Assembly (NCBI RefSeq): GCF_046058945.1
Contig: NZ_CP175511.1
Span: 682,001-746,000 of the forward strand
Origin: Brochothrix campestris
GTDB taxonomy: Bacteria > Bacillota > Bacilli > Lactobacillales > Listeriaceae
Length of the DNA stretch: 64,000 bases
Reading direction: 5' to 3'
The notes under the pieces are model-generated. The model had not been told where the DNA came from. It saw only the letters and a list, made by a program, of their open reading frames with translations, and made no database searches. The position numbers and the translations under genes were made by a program. Below are positions 34,309 to 42,205 of this stretch, in pieces; within the stretch, counting starts at the first letter, position 1, and every line of letters begins with the position of its first letter.

Positions 34309-34345
34309 CAAAGCGGTGTCGACAATTATGTTGGCACCGTTTTGA
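34309..34345 (+). terminator. Terminator behind the ABC transporter pair
   Basis: Stem AAAGCGGTGTCGACA/TTGGCACCGTTTT with small mismatches and T-rich end. Confidence 0.7.
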
Positions 34346-34449
34346 TTGAATTAAATTACTAATATAAAAAAAGCGTCCCTTCAATGCCCATCTCTGATAC
34401 TGTTATGTTGTTTAGGGAAGCTTAAAACACTAAAAAATAACTATTGGTA

Positions 34450-34506
34450 TTGACAAAATGATATTATACGATGTATAGTATGTGTATGTTATACGATGTA
34501 TAGTAT
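34450..34506 (+). promoter_or_regulatory. padR operon promoter and duplicated PadR-type operator
   Basis: TTGACA (34450-34455), then TATAGT (34474-34479) 18 bp later. An 18-bp direct repeat TTATACGATGTATAGTAT lies at 34464-34481 and 34489-34506. Each copy contains the dyad TATAC-GAT-GTATA. The first copy covers the -10, so binding of the encoded PadR protein should repress its own operon. Confidence 0.75.
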
Positions 34507-34522
34507 CGGAGGAGAGAACAAA

Positions 34523-34843
34523 ATGAATTTTCAAATGGGAGCAGCCTTGCTCGATTATTGTGTGCTCGGTGTATTGGCGCGTGAAGATGCCTATGGTTAT
34601 GCCTTAACCGTCGAAGTGAAAAAGGTGATGACAATCAGCGAATCGACCTTGTATCCAGTGTTGCGTCGCTTGAAAAAAGAAGCGTTTGTTACAACCTATG
34701 ATGAAGCTTTTCAAGGGCGTAACCGACGCTACTACCAAATTACAGCGACAGGCCTACAGCGAAAAACAGAGTTGGCAGCAGAATGGACCGAGTTTATTAA
34801 GAAAATTGAGATGGTCGTCGAAGGAGAGAAAAAAAATGAATAA
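34523..34843 (+). CDS. PadR-family transcriptional regulator
   Basis: Winged-helix repressor, 106 residues. The N-terminal domain (LDYCVLGVLAREDAYGYALTVEVKKVMTISESTLYPVLRRLKKEAFV) and wing (RRYYQITATGLQRK) are typical of the short PadR-s2 group. Start ATG at 34523 behind GGAGGAGAG; an in-frame upstream start lies in the operator. It overlaps the DUF1700 gene by 8 bp. PadR-DUF1700-DUF4097 is a known recurring Gram-positive arrangement thought to respond to envelope state. Likely autoregulated through the duplicated dyad upstream. Confidence 0.92.
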   Translation: MNFQMGAALLDYCVLGVLAREDAYGYALTVEVKKVMTISESTLYPVLRRLKKEAFVTTYDEAFQGRNRRYYQITATGLQRKTELAAEWTEFIKKIEMVVEGEKKNE

Positions 34844-35438
34844 AGCAACCTTTCTACAAGTATTACAAAAACAAATTAAAAAGTTACCGATGGACGAGCA
34901 AGCCGATATTATGGCTTATTACCAAGAAATAATTGCTGATGGCTTATTGGAAGACGATGAGGTAACCGTCATTGCACGATTGGGTCATCCGAAGAAAGTC
35001 GCGCGCGAAGTGACGGCTACCTTTGCAATGAAAGAATTGAGTGCGTCAGAGGGAACGGTTAAAGATCGACCTCGAAAATTATGGTGGGTGCTGATGGGTA
35101 TCGCCTCTAGTCCGATTATTTTACCATTAGCAGTATCTGTGATCGCTGTATTTATTGCCATAGTAGCAGTTGTGTTCGCAGTCCTCATCAGTTATGTAAG
35201 TGTCTTCGTTAGTTTTATTATTAGTGGCATCGGTTCACTTTTGTTAGGGGGTTTAGTGATTGCTCAAGATGGAGTGACTGCAGCCTTCTTAATCGGATGT
35301 GGTCTGTCCTTAATCGGTGGTGGTTGTTTATTGGCACAGCCGTTTAAAAAATTATGGATCGTGTGTTTCAAACTAATTGCTAATATGATTCAAGCAACCT
35401 ATTTAAAATTCAATCGCAAACGAGGGAGTAACCAATGA
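34836..35438 (+). CDS. DUF1700 (HAAS) membrane protein
   Basis: The 200-residue protein has a soluble N-terminal HAAS-type domain (KATFLQVLQKQIKKLPMDEQADIMAYYQEIIADG), then three or four hydrophobic segments (about 85-110, 110-135, 140-165) and a short basic tail. HAAS domains are thought to pass signals to PadR regulators, so this is likely the membrane partner of the preceding gene. Start ATG at 34836 behind GAAGGAGAG, coupled to padR. It overlaps the DUF4097 gene by 4 bp. Confidence 0.85.
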   Translation: MNKATFLQVLQKQIKKLPMDEQADIMAYYQEIIADGLLEDDEVTVIARLGHPKKVAREVTATFAMKELSASEGTVKDRPRKLWWVLMGIASSPIILPLAVSVIAVFIAIVAVVFAVLISYVSVFVSFIISGIGSLLLGGLVIAQDGVTAAFLIGCGLSLIGGGCLLAQPFKKLWIVCFKLIANMIQATYLKFNRKRGSNQ

Positions 35439-36355
35439 AGAAAAGAACAATGATTTATAGTGCGTTGGTAGTAGTCGGTCTTATTATAGCAGGCATCAGT
35501 TTTTCAAGTGGTACAATCAGTGCCATTGCATGGCATAACCATCGCTTCGAAACGGTTGATTATGTGAAAGAAACGAAAAAAGTAACAGGTATTCATAATG
35601 TGAACATTGCTGTGAAATCGGCGGATGTCGTACTAGAGACAGGTGTGGAAGCTAAGGCGGAATGGACCGCTGATAAAAATCATCCGATAAAGGTCGATGT
35701 GAGCAATGGGACACTAAATGTGACAGCTGAAAAAGGAGATGCCATGATATTTGGTATCATCGAGACAACACCGACCATAAAGATTACATTACCGAAAGAA
35801 AAGCTTGAAACCGTCAATATTATGAATACATATGGCGATGTGAGTGTGACAGACATTAAAGCAAAAGTAAGTGTTATTCAGGTGAAAAGTGGCGACCTCG
35901 ACATAGCAGCAGTTAAACTAACGGATGACTTAACAATCACACAAACGTATGGCGATATTCAAATCGATAATAGCTCGGCCAAACAACTGCGTATTACGAG
36001 TGAATCCGGTGATATTGATAGCACAAAGAATGCATTTAACGAGGCGCAAATTTCGAGCCGCTATGGTGATGTCACCTTTAAAGAAAGTGACTTAACGGCA
36101 TTAACACTCGAAGCCAGTAGTGGCGATATTAAGGTGTTAAACAGTGTTCTAGCAGGTGTAAGTCACATTTCGAATCAGTACGGCGACATTAAAATTAGCA
36201 CGAAAAATGCAGTTGGTTTAACGATTGATACGGCTTATGGTGATGTAAAAGTCAACGGTAAAAATTACAATGGTTCCTATCAAAAAACGACAACAAAGAA
36301 TAATCAATTAACCATTGAAAATAAGTCAGGAGATGTAAAAGTTGACACAAACTAA
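35435..36355 (+). CDS. DUF4097-family secreted/anchored beta-repeat protein
   Basis: A 306-residue protein with an N-terminal membrane segment or signal anchor (about 6-30, IYSALVVVGLIIAGISFSSGTIS) and an extracytoplasmic domain of repeated short strands. About nine units carry YGD or SGD turns (YGDVSVTD, SGDLDIAA, YGDIQIDN, SGDIDSTK, YGDVTFKE, SGDIKVLN, YGDIKIST, YGDVKVNG, SGDVKVDT), alternating as expected for a beta-helix-like fold. DUF4097 proteins accompany PadR/DUF1700 pairs; function unknown. Last full gene of the operon. Confidence 0.85.
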   Translation: MKKRTMIYSALVVVGLIIAGISFSSGTISAIAWHNHRFETVDYVKETKKVTGIHNVNIAVKSADVVLETGVEAKAEWTADKNHPIKVDVSNGTLNVTAEKGDAMIFGIIETTPTIKITLPKEKLETVNIMNTYGDVSVTDIKAKVSVIQVKSGDLDIAAVKLTDDLTITQTYGDIQIDNSSAKQLRITSESGDIDSTKNAFNEAQISSRYGDVTFKESDLTALTLEASSGDIKVLNSVLAGVSHISNQYGDIKISTKNAVGLTIDTAYGDVKVNGKNYNGSYQKTTTKNNQLTIENKSGDVKVDTN

Positions 36356-36440
36356 AGCGCGTTGGTGTTTCATCATTGGTGTCGTCTTAATTATTATTAC
36401 TAGTCTGATCGATACACAATCAAAAAGTAGCAACCTTTAA
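36342..36440 (+). CDS. Possible 32-residue membrane peptide overlapping the DUF4097 3' end
   Basis: A short frame starts at TTG 36342, 14 bp before the end of the DUF4097 gene, with GGAG at 36329-36332 upstream. It encodes a basic N-terminus (TQTKARW), one hydrophobic helix (CFIIGVVLIIITSLI) and a short tail. Its stop lies in the loop of the terminator. The layout suits a small membrane protein, but a TTG start and small size leave it uncertain. Confidence 0.4.
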   Translation: MTQTKARWCFIIGVVLIIITSLIDTQSKSSNL

Positions 36441-36460
36441 TGGGTTGCTACTTTTTGACG
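36422..36460. terminator. Bidirectional terminator between the padR operon and ydiF
   Basis: 14-bp stem CAAAAAGTAGCAACC/GGTTGCTACTTTTTG with A and T tracts on both sides. Confidence 0.9.
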
Positions 36461-36465
36461 TTAAG

Positions 36466-38391
36466 TTAAGAGGATAAATGTTCCCAGTCAATCATCAGTT
36501 GTTCGAGTGCTGCTTGGGCATCGAGTAATTGTTGATGGTATTTTTGGGTTTGTGTAACATCACCAAAGATGGCTGGATCAGCTAAGCGGTGTTCCAATGT
36601 GTCAATTAAGGTTTCTGTTTCGGAAATTTCACGTTCAACAGCTTCAACGGCCCGCTGTTGTTTACGTGCTTGTTGTACAGCAGCTTTTTCTTCGGCATAG
36701 CTTAATTTACGGTCATTGACAACAGTGCTGAGTGTTTCTGGTGTTTTTTCAGCAGCTAATAAAGCGGCCCGCTCTGTTTGGATTGCTAGTTTTTCGACGT
36801 AATAATCGTAGTCTCCTAAATACGTCACCGCACCATCGGCTGATAGTTCAATCACTTTATTCGCAATCCGGTTGATAAAATAGCGGTCATGGGAAACGAA
36901 TAAGAGTGTACCTTCGTAATCAATTAGGGCATTTTCTAACACTTCTTTACTATCAATATCAAGATGGTTGGTCGGTTCATCTAAGATTAAAAAGTTGGCC
37001 TGTTGTAACGTGAGCTTAGAGAGGGCGAGGCGGGCTTTTTCACCGCCGCTTAACATGTTGACTGCTTTTTTTACGTCATCGCCTGTAAACAAGAATGAAC
37101 CTAATAACGTTCGGATGATTTTTTCATCGAGACTAGGATAGGCAGACCAAAGTTCTTCTAAGACCGTTTGGCGACTATTTAAGTTGGATAACTCCTGATC
37201 ATAATAGCCGATTTCAGTGTTTGCACCGAAAGTAAAAGTACCACTCAAGGCGGGCAGTTGTTTGATTAACGTTTTGAGCAAGGTTGATTTACCAACACCA
37301 TTTGGTCCAACGAGGGCAATCGCGTCCGTTCGCTTAATATCGATGTTTAAATGCTGAGCTAACGGAGCATCGTAGCCAATGCCTAAATCGGTTGTTAAAA
37401 GGGCATCTTTACCACTCGGTTTATTGATCTTAAAACTAAAATGAGCGGCCTTTTCATCGCCAAGTGGTTTATCGATGCGGTCAATTTTTTCAAGTTGTTT
37501 TCGTCGTGCTTGGGCGCGTTTTGTCGTTGAGGCACGTACAATATTACGTTGCACGAAATCTTCCAGTTTGGCAATTTGCCCCTGTTGTTTATCAAATTGT
37601 TTCCATTCTTTTTCGAGATCAGCGGCATATTGGGTCAAATAATGTGAATAGTTACCAACATAGTGTTTCGAATGGGTACGGCTAATGCTATACACTTGAT
37701 TGACAACGCGGTCGAGAAAATAGCGGTCATGAGAAACAATTAAGAGCGCGCCTCGGTAGTTCGCCAAATAGTTTTCTAACCAAGTTAATGTTTCAATATC
37801 GAGATGGTTAGTAGGTTCATCTAAAATTAAAATATCATTGTTGGATAATAGTAATTTAGCAAGGGCTAACCGTGTTTTTTGGCCACCCGATAAACTTGTA
37901 ATGACTTGTTGGTAGCGTTCTTCATAAAAACGGAAACCGTGTAGAATCGAACGGATATCCGATTCGTATTGATAGCCGCCTTTTTCTTTGAACTCATGTT
38001 GGAGATGATCATATTGGGCAGATACTTGTTGATAGCGTTCCTCATTTTCATAAACATTGGGTTGAGCGAGTTGTTCTTCTAAGGTACGAATGCGTTGTTC
38101 CATTACTTTTAACGGTTCAAAGACACTGAGCATCTCATCCCAAATCGTACGAGTCGATTCGAGGCCAGTATTTTGAGCGAGATAGCCAATCGTTACGTCT
38201 TTTGGTTTGCTTATTTGTCCCTCATCATAAGAGAGCTGATTAGCAATTATTTTTAATAAAGTTGATTTACCAGCCCCGTTTTTACCGACGAGAGCAATTC
38301 GGTCATTGGTTTTGATTTCTAATTGAATATTTTCGAGTATGGCTTCGGCGCCAAATCGTTTCGTTAATTGATTTACTTGGAGTAAAATCAT
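36466..38391 (-). CDS. ydiF: ABC-F family ATP-binding protein (YdiF-like)
   Basis: Cytosolic twin-ATPase of the ABC-F translation-factor group; no membrane segments. The 641 residues have two ATPase domains: Walker A GKNGAGKST (about 36) with signature SLSGGQKTRLALAKLL and ILDEPTNHLD, and Walker A GPNGVGKST (about 360) with MLSGGEKARLALSKL and ILDEPTNHLD. The interdomain P-site linker contains QRNIVRASTTKRAQARRKQLEKI, and a C-terminal coiled coil spans about 565-640. The position beside tsaD and rex matches ydiF of Bacillus; here it is inverted, with an ABC exporter and PadR module between it and tsaD. Confidence 0.93.
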   Translation of the reverse strand: MILLQVNQLTKRFGAEAILENIQLEIKTNDRIALVGKNGAGKSTLLKIIANQLSYDEGQISKPKDVTIGYLAQNTGLESTRTIWDEMLSVFEPLKVMEQRIRTLEEQLAQPNVYENEERYQQVSAQYDHLQHEFKEKGGYQYESDIRSILHGFRFYEERYQQVITSLSGGQKTRLALAKLLLSNNDILILDEPTNHLDIETLTWLENYLANYRGALLIVSHDRYFLDRVVNQVYSISRTHSKHYVGNYSHYLTQYAADLEKEWKQFDKQQGQIAKLEDFVQRNIVRASTTKRAQARRKQLEKIDRIDKPLGDEKAAHFSFKINKPSGKDALLTTDLGIGYDAPLAQHLNIDIKRTDAIALVGPNGVGKSTLLKTLIKQLPALSGTFTFGANTEIGYYDQELSNLNSRQTVLEELWSAYPSLDEKIIRTLLGSFLFTGDDVKKAVNMLSGGEKARLALSKLTLQQANFLILDEPTNHLDIDSKEVLENALIDYEGTLLFVSHDRYFINRIANKVIELSADGAVTYLGDYDYYVEKLAIQTERAALLAAEKTPETLSTVVNDRKLSYAEEKAAVQQARKQQRAVEAVEREISETETLIDTLEHRLADPAIFGDVTQTQKYHQQLLDAQAALEQLMIDWEHLSS

Positions 38392-38544
38392 CTGTCGTCA
38401 CATCCTTCACCTCTTAATTTTAACCGATATCCGACCAAAAAGGAATGTATCGAGAAGGAATGATTGAAATTATCCGTAACTAGCTATATTTGATTAAAAA
38501 AGCTACAATAGATGTAGTGAATGGTAAGAAAAGGAAGTGATGAC

Positions 38545-39204
38545 GTGTTTCATAAATATCCAAACATGCCAAAAGCAACAGCTAAGCGCTTGTCGATCTA
38601 TCATCAGTACGTTAAAATGTTGGCTGATAATGAGGTAGAACGTATATCGTCAACTGAAATGAGTCACGATTTAAAAATTGAGGCTGCGACATTAAGAAGA
38701 GATTTATCTCATATCGGCTCTCTCGGAAAGCAAGGATATGGTTATCACGTACAGTCATTAGTGATTGTGCTAAATAATTTGTTTATGACAAATCGGAGTC
38801 ATTTAATCGCAGTAATTGGTGTCAGTCAACGTGGTCGTCGTTTTTTTAATCACCGCAGTTTGACCGAGAAAAACATGACAATTAGTTGCGCTTTTACTGA
38901 GACAGAGCACGCAGTTGGTACAATTCATGAAGGTGTACCGATATACTCAATCACGGATTTTACGGAAGTGATGTTGGAAAAAAACATTAGCACACTCGTC
39001 TTAGATTGTAGCGAACAAGAATGGCATACGATTGAAAAGCAGGTAGGTACGACAGCCGTGACGACAATTTTAAATCTCAGCGTGATGACACCACAGATTC
39101 CTTCATCGATTGTTATGAGATCATTCGATGTCGTCTCAGAGTTACAGACGTTATTTGCGTTTGAAGATCGTCTCCATGAAAATAAAGAAGCACAGGCTGA
39201 TTAA
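38545..39204 (+). CDS. rex: Rex-like redox repressor with altered nucleotide-binding motif
   Basis: Rex senses the NADH/NAD ratio and represses fermentative and respiratory genes. The N-terminal winged helix is well kept (KATAKRLSIYHQYVKML, ISSTEMSHDLKIEAATLRRDLSHIGSLGKQGYGY), as is the C-terminal swap helix (VVSELQTLFAF). The Rossmann part is odd. The usual GVGNLG loop reads G92-V-S-Q-R-G97, and the usual AFDVD at the end of the second strand reads AFTETEHAVG. These residues normally bind the dinucleotide. Start is GTG at 38545 behind AAGGAAGTGA; 219 residues. A sequence-divergent ortholog is likely, since it keeps the location next to ydiF. Confidence 0.85.
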   Translation: MFHKYPNMPKATAKRLSIYHQYVKMLADNEVERISSTEMSHDLKIEAATLRRDLSHIGSLGKQGYGYHVQSLVIVLNNLFMTNRSHLIAVIGVSQRGRRFFNHRSLTEKNMTISCAFTETEHAVGTIHEGVPIYSITDFTEVMLEKNISTLVLDCSEQEWHTIEKQVGTTAVTTILNLSVMTPQIPSSIVMRSFDVVSELQTLFAFEDRLHENKEAQAD

Positions 39205-39221
39205 GGGCCTATGCTTCTTTT

Positions 39222-40418
39222 TTATGCCTGTTGTTTGGCGATATTTAAATTAACTTCATCAAATGAGCTTTTGGCATAAGCGGCTACTAACTGTTCGGCA
39301 TAGCGTTTGTTTGGATATAAGAAACGTTGGTAGGCCTCGAGTAAACTAGCGTGATAAACGGCGGGTAGATTGGCCCATTCTAAGTAAACAAACAAGGCAT
39401 CGAAAATCGACTTGATTTTATGTTCAAGCGGTTGACTTAGTTCGAATAAAGCAGCGGAATTGGCAAGTTCTGCTGCTGTGCGTTGTTCAGCAACGTCGTA
39501 ACTTTGATCGACGAGTGAACTACACCACCTAATGTAAAGGTGCATGACATAGAGGTCGCTCGGATTGATTCCTTCTGGATAGAGCGGGTTTAAATCAGGC
39601 ATGCGCAGTTCAATGCGATTAATCACAGCATACTCAGCCTTGAATGAATCCATTGACGTCCCCTTAGCCCGCACCAATTCATAAAGCTCACGTGAGCCTT
39701 CGATGATTCCGCTAGCAATCACGGCTTTCAAAGAAGCGAGATAATTGGCGGTGGATGTGTAATCCAACGGAATCATTGTCAAATTATGATAGCCTTCTTC
39801 ACCGAGGCGAGCTGATCGATAGGTCACCTTATTAATAGTTGCAGGACTTGCTGCCACAACAAAGTTAAGAAAGAAGCGGTATTTTAAAGTTTGTGCCATC
39901 AGTCGGATGTAAAAATCATTGATTGTTGTTTGTGGAAACAATGAACGCAACTGGCTGTCGTCGTATGAAAAGTTAAAATGAATCCCCGAATAGAGTTGTT
40001 TGTATCGTCCGTATTTGGTCGAAAGATACTCACGATAGAGTGTTTTTTCATAAGCGGCATCAGCACGTGTACCGAATTGTGCAAGCGGAATCGTCTCTTC
40101 AGCTGGCAATGCGGTTGGAGGCACGCTTTGCATCCATAAAAATTCCTGCGATAATGCCTGTTTGACAGTGGTTGAAATACGGGCCAATTCAGGTAAAAGT
40201 TGTTCGATGGAATCAACAACAGGTGAAATGATTTCAAGTTGGCTTTCTGAAAAATCAGTGGTGACCTCAGGATTGGTACGTTTATCACCCAATGCATTTG
40301 GATGAGGTGTTAAGGCGAGCTCACCGTTTGGTGTGACGCGTAAATTTTCACGTTCAATGCCAAATTTCCCAGTCATAATTTGTTTGATCTGTTCAAGTTC
40401 TGAAGGTTGAAACATCAT
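39222..40418 (-). CDS. gshA: Glutamate-cysteine ligase, stand-alone (GshA/GshF N-terminal type)
   Basis: Makes gamma-glutamylcysteine from glutamate and cysteine with ATP. The 398 residues match the ligase half of Listeria-type GshF: GKFGIERENLRVT, the catalytic DFSESQLEIISPVVDS, LWMQSVPPT, the glutamate-binding YKQLYSGIHFNFSY and IELRMPDLNPLYPEGI. The C-terminal ATP-grasp glutathione synthetase half is absent; the stop is followed within 20 bp by the convergent rex gene. The cell may make only gamma-glutamylcysteine, or have a separate synthetase elsewhere. It lies 16 bp behind traX-like, same strand. Confidence 0.88.
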   Translation of the reverse strand: MMFQPSELEQIKQIMTGKFGIERENLRVTPNGELALTPHPNALGDKRTNPEVTTDFSESQLEIISPVVDSIEQLLPELARISTTVKQALSQEFLWMQSVPPTALPAEETIPLAQFGTRADAAYEKTLYREYLSTKYGRYKQLYSGIHFNFSYDDSQLRSLFPQTTINDFYIRLMAQTLKYRFFLNFVVAASPATINKVTYRSARLGEEGYHNLTMIPLDYTSTANYLASLKAVIASGIIEGSRELYELVRAKGTSMDSFKAEYAVINRIELRMPDLNPLYPEGINPSDLYVMHLYIRWCSSLVDQSYDVAEQRTAAELANSAALFELSQPLEHKIKSIFDALFVYLEWANLPAVYHASLLEAYQRFLYPNKRYAEQLVAAYAKSSFDEVNLNIAKQQA

Positions 40419-40434
40419 AGTGAACCTCTCATTT

Positions 40435-41070
40435 CTATTGGTTTGAAAAAAGTATTAGCGCAAGTGCGTTAATAACAATGATGTGTAAGGGATAATAGAG
40501 GTAAAAAAACCACTTCCAATTTTTACCTCGTTGTCCGTTATACATTAAGAGTAACGGCAGGGCAAATAAGGAATACAGTTGTAATACACTCAGATGGTCA
40601 ATCGTTAAGCTGAGGCCTGTGACGATGATGGTATAACCAATTAGCAGCGAAGGTTTCACTTTAAAGAGATAAAAACCAAGGATGAGTAGTAGGCCATACA
40701 TGCCGTAATCAAAGGGTAAAAACCAAGCGACGAATAGCAACAAAGCGACACTTAAATGATTTCGATAGGATAGCAACTGTAAGGCGATTAGTCCTAATGC
40801 TAACGTTAGAAAAATATTAAAAGTGTGTTCTCCCATTAAATAGAGAGGCAGTTGCATTAAGAGGCCAGCCCCAGCAATTGTAAGAAAGTATTTTTGACGG
40901 TTACGCGTATGATAAAAGCCTTCGACCAAGAGAAAGGCGAATAACGGAAAAGCGAGTCGACCAATGATGCGCCATTCAGGTCCTAAAAAGAAAAAGACGC
41001 CGAGGTGATCGCAGGTCATCGATAGGAGTGCAATCATCTTTAAGGTGAAACCATCCAATCGTTTTGGCAA
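40435..41070 (-). CDS. TraX-family membrane protein
   Basis: A 211-residue protein with about seven hydrophobic segments. The N-terminal motif LKMIALLSMTCDHLGVFFFLG and GRLAFPLFAFLLVEGFYHT match TraX, named for F-pilin acetylation but found in many Firmicutes without any conjugation genes, where its role is unknown. It may be an acyltransferase-like protein of the envelope. The CDH and FPLFAF residues are kept. It lies between def and gshA on the minus strand, 16 bp before gshA. No transfer genes are nearby. Confidence 0.85.
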   Translation of the reverse strand: MPKRLDGFTLKMIALLSMTCDHLGVFFFLGPEWRIIGRLAFPLFAFLLVEGFYHTRNRQKYFLTIAGAGLLMQLPLYLMGEHTFNIFLTLALGLIALQLLSYRNHLSVALLLFVAWFLPFDYGMYGLLLILGFYLFKVKPSLLIGYTIIVTGLSLTIDHLSVLQLYSLFALPLLLMYNGQRGKNWKWFFYLYYPLHIIVINALALILFSNQ

Positions 41071-41096
41071 GGGGCCCTCATTCCTGGCTCAGTGAA

Positions 41097-41648
41097 TTAA
41101 TCAATAATTGTCACTTCGCCGTTTAATTTAAACGGTTCTTTTTCATTGATATGATCATAAAACATGACGCCGTTAATATGATCGATTTCATGTTGGACAC
41201 ACATAGCAGGGTAACCTTTGAAACGCAATTTAATCGGTTTTGAGTTGATATCAAAGGCTTGCACAGTCACACGCATGTGACGTACGACATAGCCTTCAAC
41301 GTCACGGTCAACCGATAAACAGCCTTCGCCACCAGCAAGGCAAGCATCTTCAACAGAATGACTGACTATTTTTGGGTTGTAAAGCACATGACTAATCAAA
41401 CGTTCGCGGTCATCTAAGAGATACATTGCAATAATACGTTTTTCAATCGCTAATTGTGGGGCAGCGATACCGATACCAGCACGCAATTCGTATTTTTCAG
41501 CGATTTCTTCGTCTTGACTATTTTTTAAGAATGTTAGCATGTCGTTACCAATTGCAATATCTTCTTTTGATAGTGGTAAAGTAACTTCAGCGGCTTTTAC
41601 GCGTAAAGCGGGATGACCTTCGCGAACAATATCTTTCATTGTAATCAT
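41097..41648 (-). CDS. def: Peptide deformylase
   Basis: Removes the formyl group from new proteins. The 183 residues are of the Gram-positive type 2 class with motifs GIGIAAPQ (1), GGEGCLSVD (2, the metal cysteine) and MCVQHEIDHINGVMFYDHI (3, two metal histidines and the catalytic glutamate). Start ATG 8 bases behind GAGGTG. It is divergent from pdhA, as in Listeria and Bacillus (def-pdhA). Confidence 0.96.
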   Translation of the reverse strand: MITMKDIVREGHPALRVKAAEVTLPLSKEDIAIGNDMLTFLKNSQDEEIAEKYELRAGIGIAAPQLAIEKRIIAMYLLDDRERLISHVLYNPKIVSHSVEDACLAGGEGCLSVDRDVEGYVVRHMRVTVQAFDINSKPIKLRFKGYPAMCVQHEIDHINGVMFYDHINEKEPFKLNGEVTIID

Positions 41649-42046
41649 AATAGTTACACCTCTTAATTAAATTTTGTTCTTATTTTAGACACATTTTCTT
41701 GCCGAATAGTTAACTAATAGCAGAGGATTATGTAATTCTAAAAATAAGAATCATATCATTAACATATTAGCAGAAAAAGAACGAAAAGAACAAGATATTG
41801 TTTGGGAGGATTCTTTTGATAGCACACGGTTGATAGGCGTAACACTTTAGTGTGTGCATAAAATGTGCAAACTAACCACATACCTCTAATGATATATCAT
41901 TAAAAAGATAAAGGCATACTGTACTATAATAGCTGGTTATTATTATATAACAGAGAGACTTTATCTGGTTACAAGAGGTTTTGTGTTGAAAACGCTTTAT
42001 CGCAAGCCGGTCATAAGAATTTATCTCTTTTTAACCACCTGAATAT

Positions 42047-42075
42047 TTGACCAATTTAACGGTCTTTGTTATATT
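42047..42075 (+). promoter_or_regulatory. pdhA promoter
   Basis: TTGACC (42047-42052), 17 bp spacer, TATATT (42070-42075). Upstream, TGAAAACGCTTTAT (41987-42000) is a weak cre-like match (12 of 14). The 557-bp gap between def and pdhA holds nothing else I can identify. Confidence 0.65.
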
Positions 42076-42205
42076 AGTCATGGGAGCTGTATAATAGCAC
42101 ATTGAAATTATTTAAATGTTGCCGTATAGGTAAATAGAATAATTGATGTATTTTATGCAGTATCAACTTATTTGGTAGGAAATACCTAAAAAGGAGTGTT
42201 ATGAA

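Noticed and set aside
40435..41070. Evidence for a conjugative element from the TraX-family gene
   Set aside because: No other transfer, relaxase or integrase genes are nearby; TraX-family proteins are common in Firmicute chromosomes.
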